From positions 1 to 64,000 of the forward strand of contig NZ_JAHRGM010000020.1 in the NCBI RefSeq assembly GCF_019097845.1: a DNA stretch of 64,000 nucleotides, in the 5' to 3' direction. The notes under the pieces were generated by a model, which made no database searches, was not told where the DNA came from, and saw only the letters and a program-made list of their open reading frames with translations. The position numbers and the translations under genes were made by a program. Source of the DNA: Sphingobium sp. AS12 (lineage in GTDB: Bacteria > Pseudomonadota > Alphaproteobacteria > Sphingomonadales > Sphingomonadaceae). Shown here piece after piece: positions 23,689 to 31,969 of the stretch; the stretch's first letter is position 1; every line of letters starts with the position of its first letter.

Positions 23689-24702
23689 TCAGGCAGCGGC
23701 GCTGCGCCGGCGCATAGCGCCAGGCCTGCCCACGGCCTCGGCCGGGGCCTGATCCGCCTTGCGGAAGGCATGGATTGGAATGCCCGCCTTGCGCAGCGCC
23801 TGGTAGAGATTGGCCTGAATGCCCGATCCTTCGCCCAGCACCGCTTCGACAGGTTTCAGTTCCACCATCTTGCGGTTGCGCAGGAACGGGGCTTTGCGAC
23901 CGGACCCCGCCAGGGTGTAAGCGACCAGCGGCACGCCGCGGTCACCGGCCCAGGCCGCGACGATCGCGTCGAACCCCTTGCGCTGGGCTGTTGTCACCAA
24001 TGTCATGTGCGGCACCCGCTTGCGCACCAGATCGAGCCGGTCCCATATCGGTTGCCAGTCATGCCAGTCGGCATGGCCGGAGGCGACCACAATCGGGCCT
24101 TTGGGCAGATAGCGCTCGCGCGCAGCCAGATCGCGGGCGCGCATGAAATCCTGCACCGCGATCTGGGTGGCGCTGGATGCAGGCGACGCCCGCGTCCCCC
24201 GGGAGGGCGACCAGGGCCAGCCCGACTGGGCGCTATACATATGGGCGGCATAGTCGCGCATACATTCTATCGCTTCGCGCTGCTCGGTGGTCGATTGGCA
24301 CAGCAACTGCCGTTCTTCCAGTTCGCTGTTGAAGACTTCGGAAAGATCGGGCCGCCGCAGCATGTCGCGGAGTTCATCGACCAGCGCGTCCTCGCGCCGC
24401 TCCAGTCTGGACGCCACGAAATGGAAGCTGTTGACGAACCCCCAGGCGATCTCGGCAGCCAGCGGTTCGAGCCGCGTACCAGCGAACAGGTCGAAGATGG
24501 TGGCAATGACGGCCCCGCATTCGGCCTGCGCAGCAAGCGGTTCGGGCATGTCATGTTCGCCTGCGCTTTCGCCCGGCTCAATGATGCTGAGCGGAATCGG
24601 ATCACCAAAGGCCCGCTGAAAATCGGGACTGGCGGTGATGGCGGCATAGAGCGTTTTAAGATCAGCAAAGCTGTCGACGCTGCGGGCATTATCCTGGGAC
24701 AT
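23689..24702 (-). CDS. DUF2493 (SLOG-fold) domain protein, copy 2
   Basis: A 337-residue paralogue of the protein at 20990, sharing the layout: a helical N-terminal half (GTRLEPLAAEIAWGFVNSFHFVAS compared with the same motif in copy 1) and a C-terminal DUF2493 fold with KGPIVVASGHADWHDWQ, KGFDAIVAAWAGDRGVPLVA and VEAVLGEGSGIQANL. ATG at 24702 has CAGGAG at the right distance; an in-frame ATG at 24726 is less likely. Function unknown; sequence divergence between the two copies suggests distinct roles. Confidence 0.82.
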   Translation of the reverse strand: MSQDNARSVDSFADLKTLYAAITASPDFQRAFGDPIPLSIIEPGESAGEHDMPEPLAAQAECGAVIATIFDLFAGTRLEPLAAEIAWGFVNSFHFVASRLERREDALVDELRDMLRRPDLSEVFNSELEERQLLCQSTTEQREAIECMRDYAAHMYSAQSGWPWSPSRGTRASPASSATQIAVQDFMRARDLAARERYLPKGPIVVASGHADWHDWQPIWDRLDLVRKRVPHMTLVTTAQRKGFDAIVAAWAGDRGVPLVAYTLAGSGRKAPFLRNRKMVELKPVEAVLGEGSGIQANLYQALRKAGIPIHAFRKADQAPAEAVGRPGAMRRRSAAA

Positions 24703-24729
24703 GGATTGTCTCCTGGGTGATGGCATGAC

Positions 24730-24768
24730 AAAAAAAAATGGCCGGAGAAGCGAATGCTTCCCCGGCCA
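24730..24768 (-). terminator. Rho-independent terminator of the DUF736 gene
   Basis: TGGCCGGAGAAGC (24739-24751) and GCTTCCCCGGCCA (24756-24768) form a 13-bp stem with one G-U type mismatch and a GAAT loop; nine T follow on the minus strand. Textbook form. Confidence 0.8.
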
Positions 24769-24780
24769 CAGTGCGGATGA

Positions 24781-25284
24781 TCAGCCGTTCAGCCGTTCAA
24801 AGTCGGCTTGCCTGTCGAACCCCGCGTCGGCACCGGCCAGCGACCCGTCCATGCCGGCGGTGCTAGCGCCAAAGCCGCTATCCTCTGCCCGATCATAGCC
24901 AGCGTCACCGCCGCCCATCCGGTCATAATTGGCGGCGCCAAAGCCGGTGCCGCCAAAGTCCGAGCGCAGCGTGTCACGCCGCCAGGCGATCGAATAGCCG
25001 CCATTGTCGGTCGGGAAAAAGGCCACCGGCAGCGGTTCGGGCAGGCTGGGATCATCGATATTGCCGGCGAGGAATATTTCGCCCGACTTTTTGGCCACCG
25101 CTTCCCACAGCGCACCGACCTGCACCCAGCGCCGTGCGACGTTGAGCGCGAGGATTTCATAGACCGGCGCACGGGGGTTCTGGCTGTCGACCTTGCGCAG
25201 GCCGATGCGGGGGAGATCGATGGTGCGGGTGGCGACACGGCCTTCCAGACGACCATTGACGATACGAACTTCTCCGATGTTCAT
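24781..25284 (-). CDS. DUF736 domain protein
   Basis: A 167-residue protein. Residues 1-105 match DUF736 (MNIGEVRIVNGRLEGRVATR, LALNVARRWVQVGALWEA, FFPTDNGGYSIAWRRD), a small family common on alphaproteobacterial conjugative elements, often near ardC-like genes. The last 60 residues are a Gly/Asp-rich low-complexity tail, longer than usual. ATG at 25284 follows AAAGGTTAAGTCA. It ends in a strong terminator and is divergent from the DUF6880 gene. Confidence 0.85.
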   Translation of the reverse strand: MNIGEVRIVNGRLEGRVATRTIDLPRIGLRKVDSQNPRAPVYEILALNVARRWVQVGALWEAVAKKSGEIFLAGNIDDPSLPEPLPVAFFPTDNGGYSIAWRRDTLRSDFGGTGFGAANYDRMGGGDAGYDRAEDSGFGASTAGMDGSLAGADAGFDRQADFERLNG

Positions 25285-25634
25285 TGACTTAACCTTTCCA
25301 GATAATCGCTCGAAACCCATTTCCGGCGACAATCTTTTCAGATCCTCCTCTCCTCTGATCCTGCCCTCGCCCCCTGCGCCACTGGTAGCGGCGACCCGCT
25401 GCCTTTCCGCCTTATGCCCCCAAGGCCCCACGCCCCACCGCGCTTTCTTTTTGGGCAAACCCCCTCCCCACGCGGCAGGGATTTGCGCCCGTCAGGGCCA
25501 AGACCCGCGCAGCGGGGCTTGGGGCGCCAGCCCGCCAGCCCGGTGCCCGCGCACCGCGCGGGCAGCCGCCCTTCCCCAGTTCCGATATCATTCCACGCTT
25601 GACGCCCATCGTCCCGGGACGACAGAAATGGCGC
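25285..25634. other. 350-bp divergent spacer between DUF736 and DUF6880
   Basis: No gene seen. For the leftward DUF736 gene a purine tract (minus strand, 25355-25343) lies 58 bp before the start. To the right is C-rich DNA (CCCCCTCCCC at 25460-25469) and GC-rich inverted segments around 25540-25580. Promoters for both genes must lie here, but no clear -35/-10 pair stands out. Confidence 0.5.
25343..25355 (-). promoter_or_regulatory. Purine tract upstream of DUF736
   Basis: GAGGAGAGGAGGA on the coding strand, 58 bp before the ATG at 25284. Less G-rich than the other seven tracts, so the weakest member. Confidence 0.35.
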
Positions 25635-27068
25635 ATGGCCACATCCAAAACCCTCAATCAGACCAACCTCGAAGCGCTTGGCGCCCAGCGCCTGGCGCAA
25701 TTGCTGCTGGAGCTTGTGACGGGGGACGCGCAGGCCAAGCGGCGGTTGCGGCTGGAGCTGGCCAGCGTGCGTGGCAGCGGGGATGTTGCCGGCGAGATCG
25801 GCAAGCGGCTTGCGACCATCGCCAAGGCGAAAGCCTTTGTCGACTGGCACAAGGTAAAGCTGCTGGCAGCGGACATAGAGACGCAACGGAGAGCGATCAT
25901 GGATCATGTCGCCCCCCATGATCCGGCGACGGCGTTGGATCTGATCTGGAAGCTGGTTGCCCTGGCAAGGCCAGTGTTCGATCGCTGCGATGATAGCAGC
26001 GGCCAGATCGGCACGATATTCGCCACTGCGTTACCCGATCTTGCGCCCTTGGCCGCGGCAGCGAAAATGCCAACCGCCCGGCTAGCGGACAGGGTATTCG
26101 ATAGCGTCTGCGACAATGGCTATGGCCAGTTTGACGGACTCATCACCCTGATGGCGCCGGTTCTGGCGGAAGGCGGCCTCCGCTTGCTCAAGACCAGGTT
26201 CGAGGCGATGGCGACAAACCCTCCGAAACGCCAGGCGCAGGCCGAGCGGCAGGTCATCGGCTATGGGTCAGGCGGCGCCATCTACGAGGATGATATGGAG
26301 ATCCGGCGTCACGCCCGCACGGTCCAGACTGCGCTGCTGGATATTGCCGATGCTCTGGGTGATGTGGATGCTTTCATAGCCCAATATCCCATCGAACAGC
26401 GCGACAATCCCGCCATCGCCGCGGCGATAGCCGAGCGCTTGGGCGACGCGGGCCGGACGGACGAGGCGATGGCGGCTATCGAGCACGCGCAGGCCGTAAG
26501 GCAGAAAGGTGGCCACTGGCCGGATTGGGACCGGGTGCGGATTGCTATCCTCGATTCCCTGGGCCGCACCGACGAGGCGCAGGCCGAACGATGGGATAGG
26601 TTCGCCACGGCGCTCGACGCGCAATATCTGCGGGCATATCTCAAACGCCTACCCGATTTTGACGATCTCGACGCGGAGAAGAAGGCGCTGGCCCACGTCC
26701 GCGCCTTTCCGTCCTTATCCCATGCCCTGCATTTCCTGCTCGCCTGGCCTGATATGGAGGGCGCGGCAGCTATGGTGCTGGCGCGCGCTGACGAACTGGA
26801 TGGCGATCCTTATGAACTTCTCAACCATGCTGCCGAAGCACTGGAAAGCCGCCATCCGCTGGCGGCCACATTGGCGCTTCGCGCGATGGTCAATTTCGCG
26901 CTGGAACGGGCGCGGGTCAAACGATATCCGCATGCCGCCCGCCATTTGGAGAGCTGCGCGCATCTTGCCTGCAGGATCGATGATTATGGCGATCATCCCG
27001 ACCATGAAACCTATGTAGCAGCGCTCCAGGCACAGCATGGACGCAGACGGGGTTTTTGGGAGGGCTGA
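25635..27068 (+). CDS. DUF6880 family protein (large helical-repeat protein)
   Basis: A 477-residue, almost wholly alpha-helical protein, recognised as DUF6880. The N-terminus (MATSKTLNQTNLEALGAQRL) leads into LLLELVTGDAQAKRRLRLEL; the middle and C-terminal parts contain TPR-like helical pairs (DAGRTDEAMAAIEHAQAVR, LDSLGRTDEAQAERWDRF). No membrane segment. ATG at 25635 is the best start. It is the only large rightward gene in this part of the module. Its role is unknown; a protein-binding scaffold is a fair guess. Confidence 0.8.
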   Translation: MATSKTLNQTNLEALGAQRLAQLLLELVTGDAQAKRRLRLELASVRGSGDVAGEIGKRLATIAKAKAFVDWHKVKLLAADIETQRRAIMDHVAPHDPATALDLIWKLVALARPVFDRCDDSSGQIGTIFATALPDLAPLAAAAKMPTARLADRVFDSVCDNGYGQFDGLITLMAPVLAEGGLRLLKTRFEAMATNPPKRQAQAERQVIGYGSGGAIYEDDMEIRRHARTVQTALLDIADALGDVDAFIAQYPIEQRDNPAIAAAIAERLGDAGRTDEAMAAIEHAQAVRQKGGHWPDWDRVRIAILDSLGRTDEAQAERWDRFATALDAQYLRAYLKRLPDFDDLDAEKKALAHVRAFPSLSHALHFLLAWPDMEGAAAMVLARADELDGDPYELLNHAAEALESRHPLAATLALRAMVNFALERARVKRYPHAARHLESCAHLACRIDDYGDHPDHETYVAALQAQHGRRRGFWEG

Positions 27069-27084
27069 GCGAGACCATTTCTGT

Positions 27085-27291
27085 TCAAGCGACCAGCGCG
27101 ACAATATATTCCTGAAACCTGGGCGCACGACTGGTCGTGCGGAAGGGCTGCAAAGGGTTCGCCGTGCGAAGGATGAACTGGCTGACGCCGGTCTGCCGCT
27201 GGCGTTGCAAGGCGACGGCGTAAGAATTTTCGAACGAGGACAGTCGCTGGCGGCGCGGCGATAGCGATGCCGCAGGATCGGCGTTGGACAT
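27085..27291 (-). CDS. Uncharacterised 68-residue protein (second gene of a small operon)
   Basis: Not recognised. ATG at 27291 is preceded by TGGAGAAG, a good ribosome binding site, 24 bp after the stop of the 89-residue gene. The protein is basic, with SFENSYAVALQRQRQTG, SQFILRTANPLQPFRTT and a hydrophobic IVALVA end. The regular mix of residues looks like a real folded protein. Together with the upstream gene it forms a two-gene unit with one promoter, an arrangement that toxin-antitoxin pairs also show; no toxin motif is visible. Confidence 0.55.
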   Translation of the reverse strand: MSNADPAASLSPRRQRLSSFENSYAVALQRQRQTGVSQFILRTANPLQPFRTTSRAPRFQEYIVALVA

Positions 27292-27315
27292 TAAGACTTC
27301 TCCATCAGGGGCTTT

Positions 27316-27585
27316 TTATGCCGATGGCTTTCCACCAGAATCACTTTGGTCTTTCATGCTATCGGCCGGTCGGTTCCCCGCACGCCAGGAACAGCCAGGC
27401 ACATCATAGTCGGCAGCAACATCGGCAACGCGCGCCCTTGCCTTTGCAAAGGCCTGTTCTGCGGGAATGCCAGGCCCGCTGGTCGCACCAAGATCTAGTT
27501 CAGCGCGCAATATGTCGAGCCGCGTATGCCCTATGAAAGCTTGCCCTTCTGGCAGGCGCGTTTCCAGGCTGGAACGGTCAGGCAT
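27316..27585 (-). CDS. Uncharacterised 89-residue protein (first gene of a small operon)
   Basis: Not recognised. ATG at 27585 has AAGGAG at good spacing. Central segment LPEGQAFIGHTRLDILRAELDLG and EQAFAKARARVADVAADYDV is helical and acidic; the last 25 residues look disordered. A sigma70-type promoter and a palindrome lie directly upstream. An antitoxin or small regulator is possible but there is no family match I can name. Confidence 0.55.
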   Translation of the reverse strand: MPDRSSLETRLPEGQAFIGHTRLDILRAELDLGATSGPGIPAEQAFAKARARVADVAADYDVPGCSWRAGNRPADSMKDQSDSGGKPSA

Positions 27586-27610
27586 GATAAAACTCCTTCG
27601 ACGACGTCCA

Positions 27611-27652
27611 ATATCATTATTGATATAGTCCGGCATGGCCAGGGCTTGTCAA
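27611..27652 (-). promoter_or_regulatory. Promoter with palindromic operator for the 89/68-residue operon
   Basis: On the minus strand TTGACA (27652-27647), a 19-bp spacer, then TATATC (27627-27622). The -10 region overlaps a palindrome ATATCA-TTAT-TGATAT (27611-27626), a likely operator for an autoregulator. Confidence 0.5.
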
Positions 27653-27697
27653 AAATACAGACCCGGCGCGCTTGTGGCAGGGAGACAAAGTGCGCGA

Positions 27698-28021
27698 TCA
27701 TTCGACATCGAATATCGGCCAGCAAGAGGATGGAGGTTCATCCCGGTCGAACAGCAGCCAGGATGCTCCGCTCGCATCGGCTGCCGAAAGAAGCGCCCAA
27801 AGTTGAGGCGAGATGTCCGGCGGATCGGCGGCCTGGCAGGCGGCGATGCCGCAATGAACGAAGAAGCCGTAGAGATGGGGTTCGATAACCAGATCATCGT
27901 GCGCGACATGCAAGCGGCCGTCATCGCCACGCGGCGCTGCCCTGATCAGCATTTCGATCTTCTGTCGCTCGGCGAGCGGAATATGCATAGTGGACAGGGT
28001 GAACATCGCGGATCGTCGCAT
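27698..28021 (-). CDS. DUF5983-like protein (copy 1)
   Basis: A 107-residue protein. The N-terminal LSTMHIPLAERQKIEMLI and the C-terminal ISPQLWALLSAADASGASWLLFDRDEPP resemble DUF5983 proteins of conjugative elements, which carry an STAHI-type start and a WLLFDRD-type end. GGGGGAGG lies just before ATG 28021. It follows the GHKL ATPase by 45 bp in the same direction and is probably co-transcribed. Function unknown. A second protein of this type is at 29862. Confidence 0.62.
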   Translation of the reverse strand: MRRSAMFTLSTMHIPLAERQKIEMLIRAAPRGDDGRLHVAHDDLVIEPHLYGFFVHCGIAACQAADPPDISPQLWALLSAADASGASWLLFDRDEPPSSCWPIFDVE

Positions 28022-28066
28022 ATCAGGCCTCCCCCAGAGCAGGACTTTTTGGAGGGTCTAAAGGCG

Positions 28067-29734
28067 TCATGGCGCCGGTTCCAATGTCAGTTCGACGCCC
28101 GTACGGGTCGCTGTAACCGTGAGAGTGCGGTCCGGCGGTATCAGCCATTGCACCTTGTCGGTAAGCCTGTCGCGGATTTGCCGCAGCAGAGCCTCCTCCT
28201 CGCTCAGCAGCAACGCATAAGCGTTGTTACGCGCGCTTCGTTGAAAATTATCCTGCTGGGTTTCCCAACTGTCGCAATCGCTGTCATCCGATGACCTAAA
28301 AAGGCTCAGCTCCATTTGCCAGGCCAGATCATCGGGTGAAACGACGGCGTTCCTTCCAATAAGGATGATCGCATCATCGAGATCATAGCCTTCATTGCGA
28401 CACACCAGCATTTCAAGCGGGAAGCATCGGTTCGTAAGCGTCGCGCCAGGCAAGGCGCAATCGGCGATCCCCAGTTCGAGCGTGATTGCGTCGGCCCGTC
28501 CCGATGTGCAGGAAGGATCCAGTTCGGTGTCGGCCTCATAGATATGTTCGAGGCCATTTTGCTCTATCACAAAGGCAAGAGTCTGCAGGCGGGGCAGTCT
28601 GTCATACCAGTCATAGCCAGAAAATTCCGGCGCGATCCGTACCGTGCACATGCCGAGCTTTTCCGGCGCATTCAGTATCGGCGCAGCGCCTTGCTGAAGA
28701 TCTATCTCCATTGCGGGCACGACCAGCATATCAGGAGACGATATGGGTTCGCCCTGATCGCACCCCATGCTGTCGACGGTCATTGGTGCCCAGCATGGAA
28801 GCCAGGGCGCTGCATGCGGCAGCATGATGCCCAATGCCCTGGCGCGCGTCCATTCCGTAAAGCCCAGTCGATGGTCGCCATTGTCGCAGATCATCCGATA
28901 AATAGCGGCTTCTGCAGCGATCTTGAGCGCGTCGAGCCCTGCATTGCGGACCATTTCCTTGCGCGCAGGCAGAACCAGTTGCAGATCGGGCGCGTCGATA
29001 ATGTCGACCTTCACGCACCATTTGTCGATTTTGCCGACCTCCGAAACGAACGGCAAATCGCAAGGCACGGTAAGCCCATGAAAATTAATACGGGCCATGT
29101 CGACCGGCTGGTAGCCGCGCCAGCCGAAAATGCCGATGCGGCAGCCCTGCCAGTTTTCGACCCGAACAGCTTCGGCGAGGAAATCCTCCCGTGGCAGTGG
29201 CGTGCCTGACAAAGTTACCGGCAGCGGAAAATAGCGGGCGGCGTTGCGGGCAGCGGCAAGCAAATTCTTGGCCCATGCGTCCGGCAAAGCGATGCGCAAC
29301 TGCGTACCGCCGGTTATGGCGCAGGGCTGGATCATGAGCGGCGACAGGCTCTGCCAGCCCTGATCGGGGATCTCGACCATCCAGCCCCTGCCCGCGCTGC
29401 GCGACCAGGATCGTATTTCGACTTGACGTCCTGCAAGGCTGAACATGCCCATGCCGGCCGGATCTTCGCGGTGGGCAACCGTATCATTCCAGCCTGAATA
29501 GCCAAGAGTCAGCAGCGCAGCCGGGTCATCGATGCCCGAACCGTCATCACTTACAACAAGGATGGGGGCACCATCGGAGCCTTCAAGATCCAGATTTACA
29601 GCGCTGGCGCCAGCGCGGCGGCTATTTTGCAGAAGTTCGTTCAGCACATCGTGGATCGTGCCATTGAACAGACGCGTGACGCGCGTGATGAGGGACGCGC
29701 CCACCTGTGGGGTGATCGTGAGAGGTAAAGCCAT
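28067..29734 (-). CDS. GHKL-type ATPase (Hsp90/MutL/histidine-kinase fold) of unknown role
   Basis: About 555 residues, start ATG near 29734 behind AAGGAG. The N-terminal 150 residues are a GHKL ATP-binding fold: N box DVLNELLQNSRRAGASAV, G1 VVSDDGSGIDD, G2 region LTLGYSGWND...PAGMGMFSLAG. The remaining 400 residues do not match the Hsp90 or MutL middle domains in any way I can see. It stands next to two DUF5983 genes and near DUF932. ATP-driven conformational switching is expected; partner and substrate are unknown. Confidence 0.8.
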   Translation of the reverse strand: MALPLTITPQVGASLITRVTRLFNGTIHDVLNELLQNSRRAGASAVNLDLEGSDGAPILVVSDDGSGIDDPAALLTLGYSGWNDTVAHREDPAGMGMFSLAGRQVEIRSWSRSAGRGWMVEIPDQGWQSLSPLMIQPCAITGGTQLRIALPDAWAKNLLAAARNAARYFPLPVTLSGTPLPREDFLAEAVRVENWQGCRIGIFGWRGYQPVDMARINFHGLTVPCDLPFVSEVGKIDKWCVKVDIIDAPDLQLVLPARKEMVRNAGLDALKIAAEAAIYRMICDNGDHRLGFTEWTRARALGIMLPHAAPWLPCWAPMTVDSMGCDQGEPISSPDMLVVPAMEIDLQQGAAPILNAPEKLGMCTVRIAPEFSGYDWYDRLPRLQTLAFVIEQNGLEHIYEADTELDPSCTSGRADAITLELGIADCALPGATLTNRCFPLEMLVCRNEGYDLDDAIILIGRNAVVSPDDLAWQMELSLFRSSDDSDCDSWETQQDNFQRSARNNAYALLLSEEEALLRQIRDRLTDKVQWLIPPDRTLTVTATRTGVELTLEPAP

Positions 29735-29782
29735 GATATGTGTCTCCTTGGACAGGCGGTCATTTTCCACCCCTTCTCAAAG

Positions 29783-29796
29783 TCCCCCTCCCCTCC
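29783..29796 (-). promoter_or_regulatory. Purine tract upstream of the GHKL ATPase
   Basis: GGAGGGGAGGGGGA on the coding strand, 48 bp before the start codon. Confidence 0.5.
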
Positions 29797-29861
29797 GATC
29801 GCAAATGCGACGCTGCCAGGCCGATCGGTGCAAAGCGACATGCCGTGGGCGTGCTCCATGC

Positions 29862-30266
29862 TCACCAGTCATGCACCAGCAATTGCGGCAGCGTTGGACC
29901 ATCGCAGTCGAAATGCAGCAGATCGATGCCGCGCCGCCGCGCAAAGAGGATGGCCGCCATCAGATCGGCAGGCAGGGCGCGTTCGCAATCGGCTGACATA
30001 GAGCGGGTCGACAGAAACCAGCCATGGGCGTTGCGCGCCACGGTGGTTGGCGCTTCATGGGCGTGGCCATTGCACCAGCTATCGAGCAGCAGCGCCGTGT
30101 TCATTGAGAGATGCGCGGTGGAAAGCAGCTGATATTTGCCGATCATGCCAATTGCGGGCGTGGGCGACTGTTCTGCAGGTCGGCTGCGCAATTCAGGATG
30201 GGTGCGGGCGGGCATGGACGATCCCGCCAGTAGCGAGGCAAGGCCGTGCTTTGCAGAGGAAGGCAT
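29862..30266 (-). CDS. DUF5983 family protein (copy 2)
   Basis: A 134-residue protein from ATG at 30266, preceded by TTGAGGAG. The C-terminal 95 residues fit DUF5983: LLSTAHLSMNTALLLDSW, then GWFLSTRS, and the end DLMAAILFARRRGIDLLHFDCDGPTLPQL. The first 40 residues are a Pro/Ser-rich extension. It lies between DUF932/unknown gene and the GHKL ATPase. Function unknown; family members sit on conjugative elements of proteobacteria. Confidence 0.7.
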   Translation of the reverse strand: MPSSAKHGLASLLAGSSMPARTHPELRSRPAEQSPTPAIGMIGKYQLLSTAHLSMNTALLLDSWCNGHAHEAPTTVARNAHGWFLSTRSMSADCERALPADLMAAILFARRRGIDLLHFDCDGPTLPQLLVHDW

Positions 30267-30335
30267 AGGAAAACTCCTCAAATATATGGTGTAGGAGGTG
30301 TGTCTGCGCGGCGACATGGCGTGGTAGACGCACGA

Positions 30336-30548
30336 TCAGGCCAGCGATGATGTCGCCGTGCGCCGAAGATCCGGCACCCGACTATTGTCGTAAGCGCTCT
30401 CGCCCGACAATTGCAGCGCCTGCTGCTCGGCGCGATACCAATCGGGTGCATCGATCCGGTAGGTTTCACAGGCATAAAGGTCAGATCCGCTGAAGAAGTG
30501 GATATCGACGCGAAAGCTTTGGAGCGAATGCTGGGACGAGGTCCGCAT
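30336..30548 (-). CDS. Uncharacterised 70-residue protein
   Basis: Not recognised. ATG at 30548 has GAAAGGA at good spacing, which is the main support. The protein has a strand-rich start (SFRVDIHFFSGSDLYACETYR), then DWYRAEQQALQLSGESAYD. It lies 69 bp before the DUF5983 gene and 101 bp after DUF932 in the same direction, so probably one transcript. Confidence 0.55.
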   Translation of the reverse strand: MRTSSQHSLQSFRVDIHFFSGSDLYACETYRIDAPDWYRAEQQALQLSGESAYDNSRVPDLRRTATSSLA

Positions 30549-30649
30549 GATGGCGTCCTTTCAAGGGCGAGCGTGACGATCGCCTTCCAACGACCGTCAC
30601 TGGTGGGGGAATGGGGGATTGGGCGACGCGGTGCCGGGATCAGCCGGGT

Positions 30650-31846
30650 TTAATGCGCCCGTTCGAGTAAGCGGCGTCCCTTCGCCTCAACGTCGAGACG
30701 GCTGTCCTGGTTGGATTTGGACCGGGCATGGGCGGTGATGCCCTGGACAAAGTCGAAAATGCTGGCAGGCGGATGACCTTCTTCGGCCAGCACGGTGGCG
30801 ATGATCTTGCCGGTTTCGGCCTTGGAAAAACCCTGACCTCGCAGGAATGTCTGGCGATCTTCGTCGCTGCGGGCAACGATGCGCTCGCGTGCGGCGCGAA
30901 TGCCCTGGATGAAGCCGCTGGCGGAGGAATCAGCGAAGTTTTCAAGTGCAGGCGCGGCTTCATGGGCGAAGCGATTGGCGGCAAACTTGGAGTGGCGGAT
31001 CGAGATTTCCTCGAAATTCTCGACACCCCACAGATTGCGATTCATGCAGACGGCGCGCAGGTAGAAAGTGGCAATGCCCAGCGTCTTTGACCCGACTTCC
31101 GAATTCCAGCAGTAGAAGCCGCGGAAGAACAGGTCCGGATCGCCATTGGCAAGGCGTCCGGCCTCAATCGGGTGGGTATCATCCACAAGGAAGAGGAAGA
31201 CATCGCGATCGGACGCATAGAGCGTCGTCGTATCGCGGGTTACATCGACAAAGGGGTTATAGTGCATTGAAGACCAGTCGAGGACGCCGGGCACTTTCCA
31301 GCGCGCATCGCCCACGCCGTCGCCCGCGATCTTCATGACTGCGGCGACCAGCTCATGATCCCAGATGCGTCCATAATCAGGACCTGTGACCGCGCGCAAT
31401 TCAGCGCGGCCATTTTGCGTCTGAAGCAGCTTCACCTGTTCTCCGCGATGTGCCAGCAGGCCATGCTGGAGATTGATGCCAGCAAGCGCAGCGGGCAGCG
31501 AGCGCAGATAGGAAGCGGGTGCACCGACCAGGCTGGAGAGCTGGCCAAAGGACCAGTTGGTGGGCGCGATGGGCATATCCTCGCCCGGCGCGAACAGGGT
31601 CAGGCGTTCCGGATTATCGGCACGCGCCTCGACCCGGAGCGATCGGCTTTCGACGATCCGTGTCGTCGCTCGCTCGGCCCGCGTGCGGACATTGTCGTAA
31701 AGGTCGGTCAGCGACAGGAATTTCTCGTCATCGGGACGCGAAAACCATTCTGACGAGACACGGCTGACATTATGGCCGCGGGAAATATCGACGCGATAGG
31801 CACCCGTTACCGGCGCACTGTCGACAGGGATTGCAAGACTGGACAT
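30650..31846 (-). CDS. DUF932 domain protein
   Basis: A 398-residue DUF932 protein, the phage/plasmid family related to YfjQ and LGT-type plasmid proteins. Seen: a loop with NWSFGQLSSLVGAPASYLRSLP, RAVTGPDYGRIWDHELVAAV, the core PFVDVTRDTTTLYASDRDVF, FFRGFYCWNSEVGSKTLGI and AVCMNRNLWGVENFEEI with the CxxNxxWG-type signature. The function of the family is not established. A purine tract is 57 bp upstream; a good AGGAGAG site precedes ATG 31846. Confidence 0.88.
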   Translation of the reverse strand: MSSLAIPVDSAPVTGAYRVDISRGHNVSRVSSEWFSRPDDEKFLSLTDLYDNVRTRAERATTRIVESRSLRVEARADNPERLTLFAPGEDMPIAPTNWSFGQLSSLVGAPASYLRSLPAALAGINLQHGLLAHRGEQVKLLQTQNGRAELRAVTGPDYGRIWDHELVAAVMKIAGDGVGDARWKVPGVLDWSSMHYNPFVDVTRDTTTLYASDRDVFLFLVDDTHPIEAGRLANGDPDLFFRGFYCWNSEVGSKTLGIATFYLRAVCMNRNLWGVENFEEISIRHSKFAANRFAHEAAPALENFADSSASGFIQGIRAARERIVARSDEDRQTFLRGQGFSKAETGKIIATVLAEEGHPPASIFDFVQGITAHARSKSNQDSRLDVEAKGRRLLERAH

Positions 31847-31903
31847 GGGAGGCTCTCCTCATAAGAGTCATGAAGCCAGGGCAGCGCCACTGATCCTCGC
31901 AAA

Positions 31904-31923
31904 TCCCTTCCCCCCTCCCTTCC
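31904..31923 (-). promoter_or_regulatory. Purine tract upstream of DUF932
   Basis: A 20-bp run GGAAGGGAGGGGGGAAGGGA on the coding strand, 57 bp before ATG 31846. Confidence 0.5.
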
Positions 31924-31969
31924 GCATGTCTGGCCATGGTCCTGTGTCCCACAAACAGCGTGTCACCGT

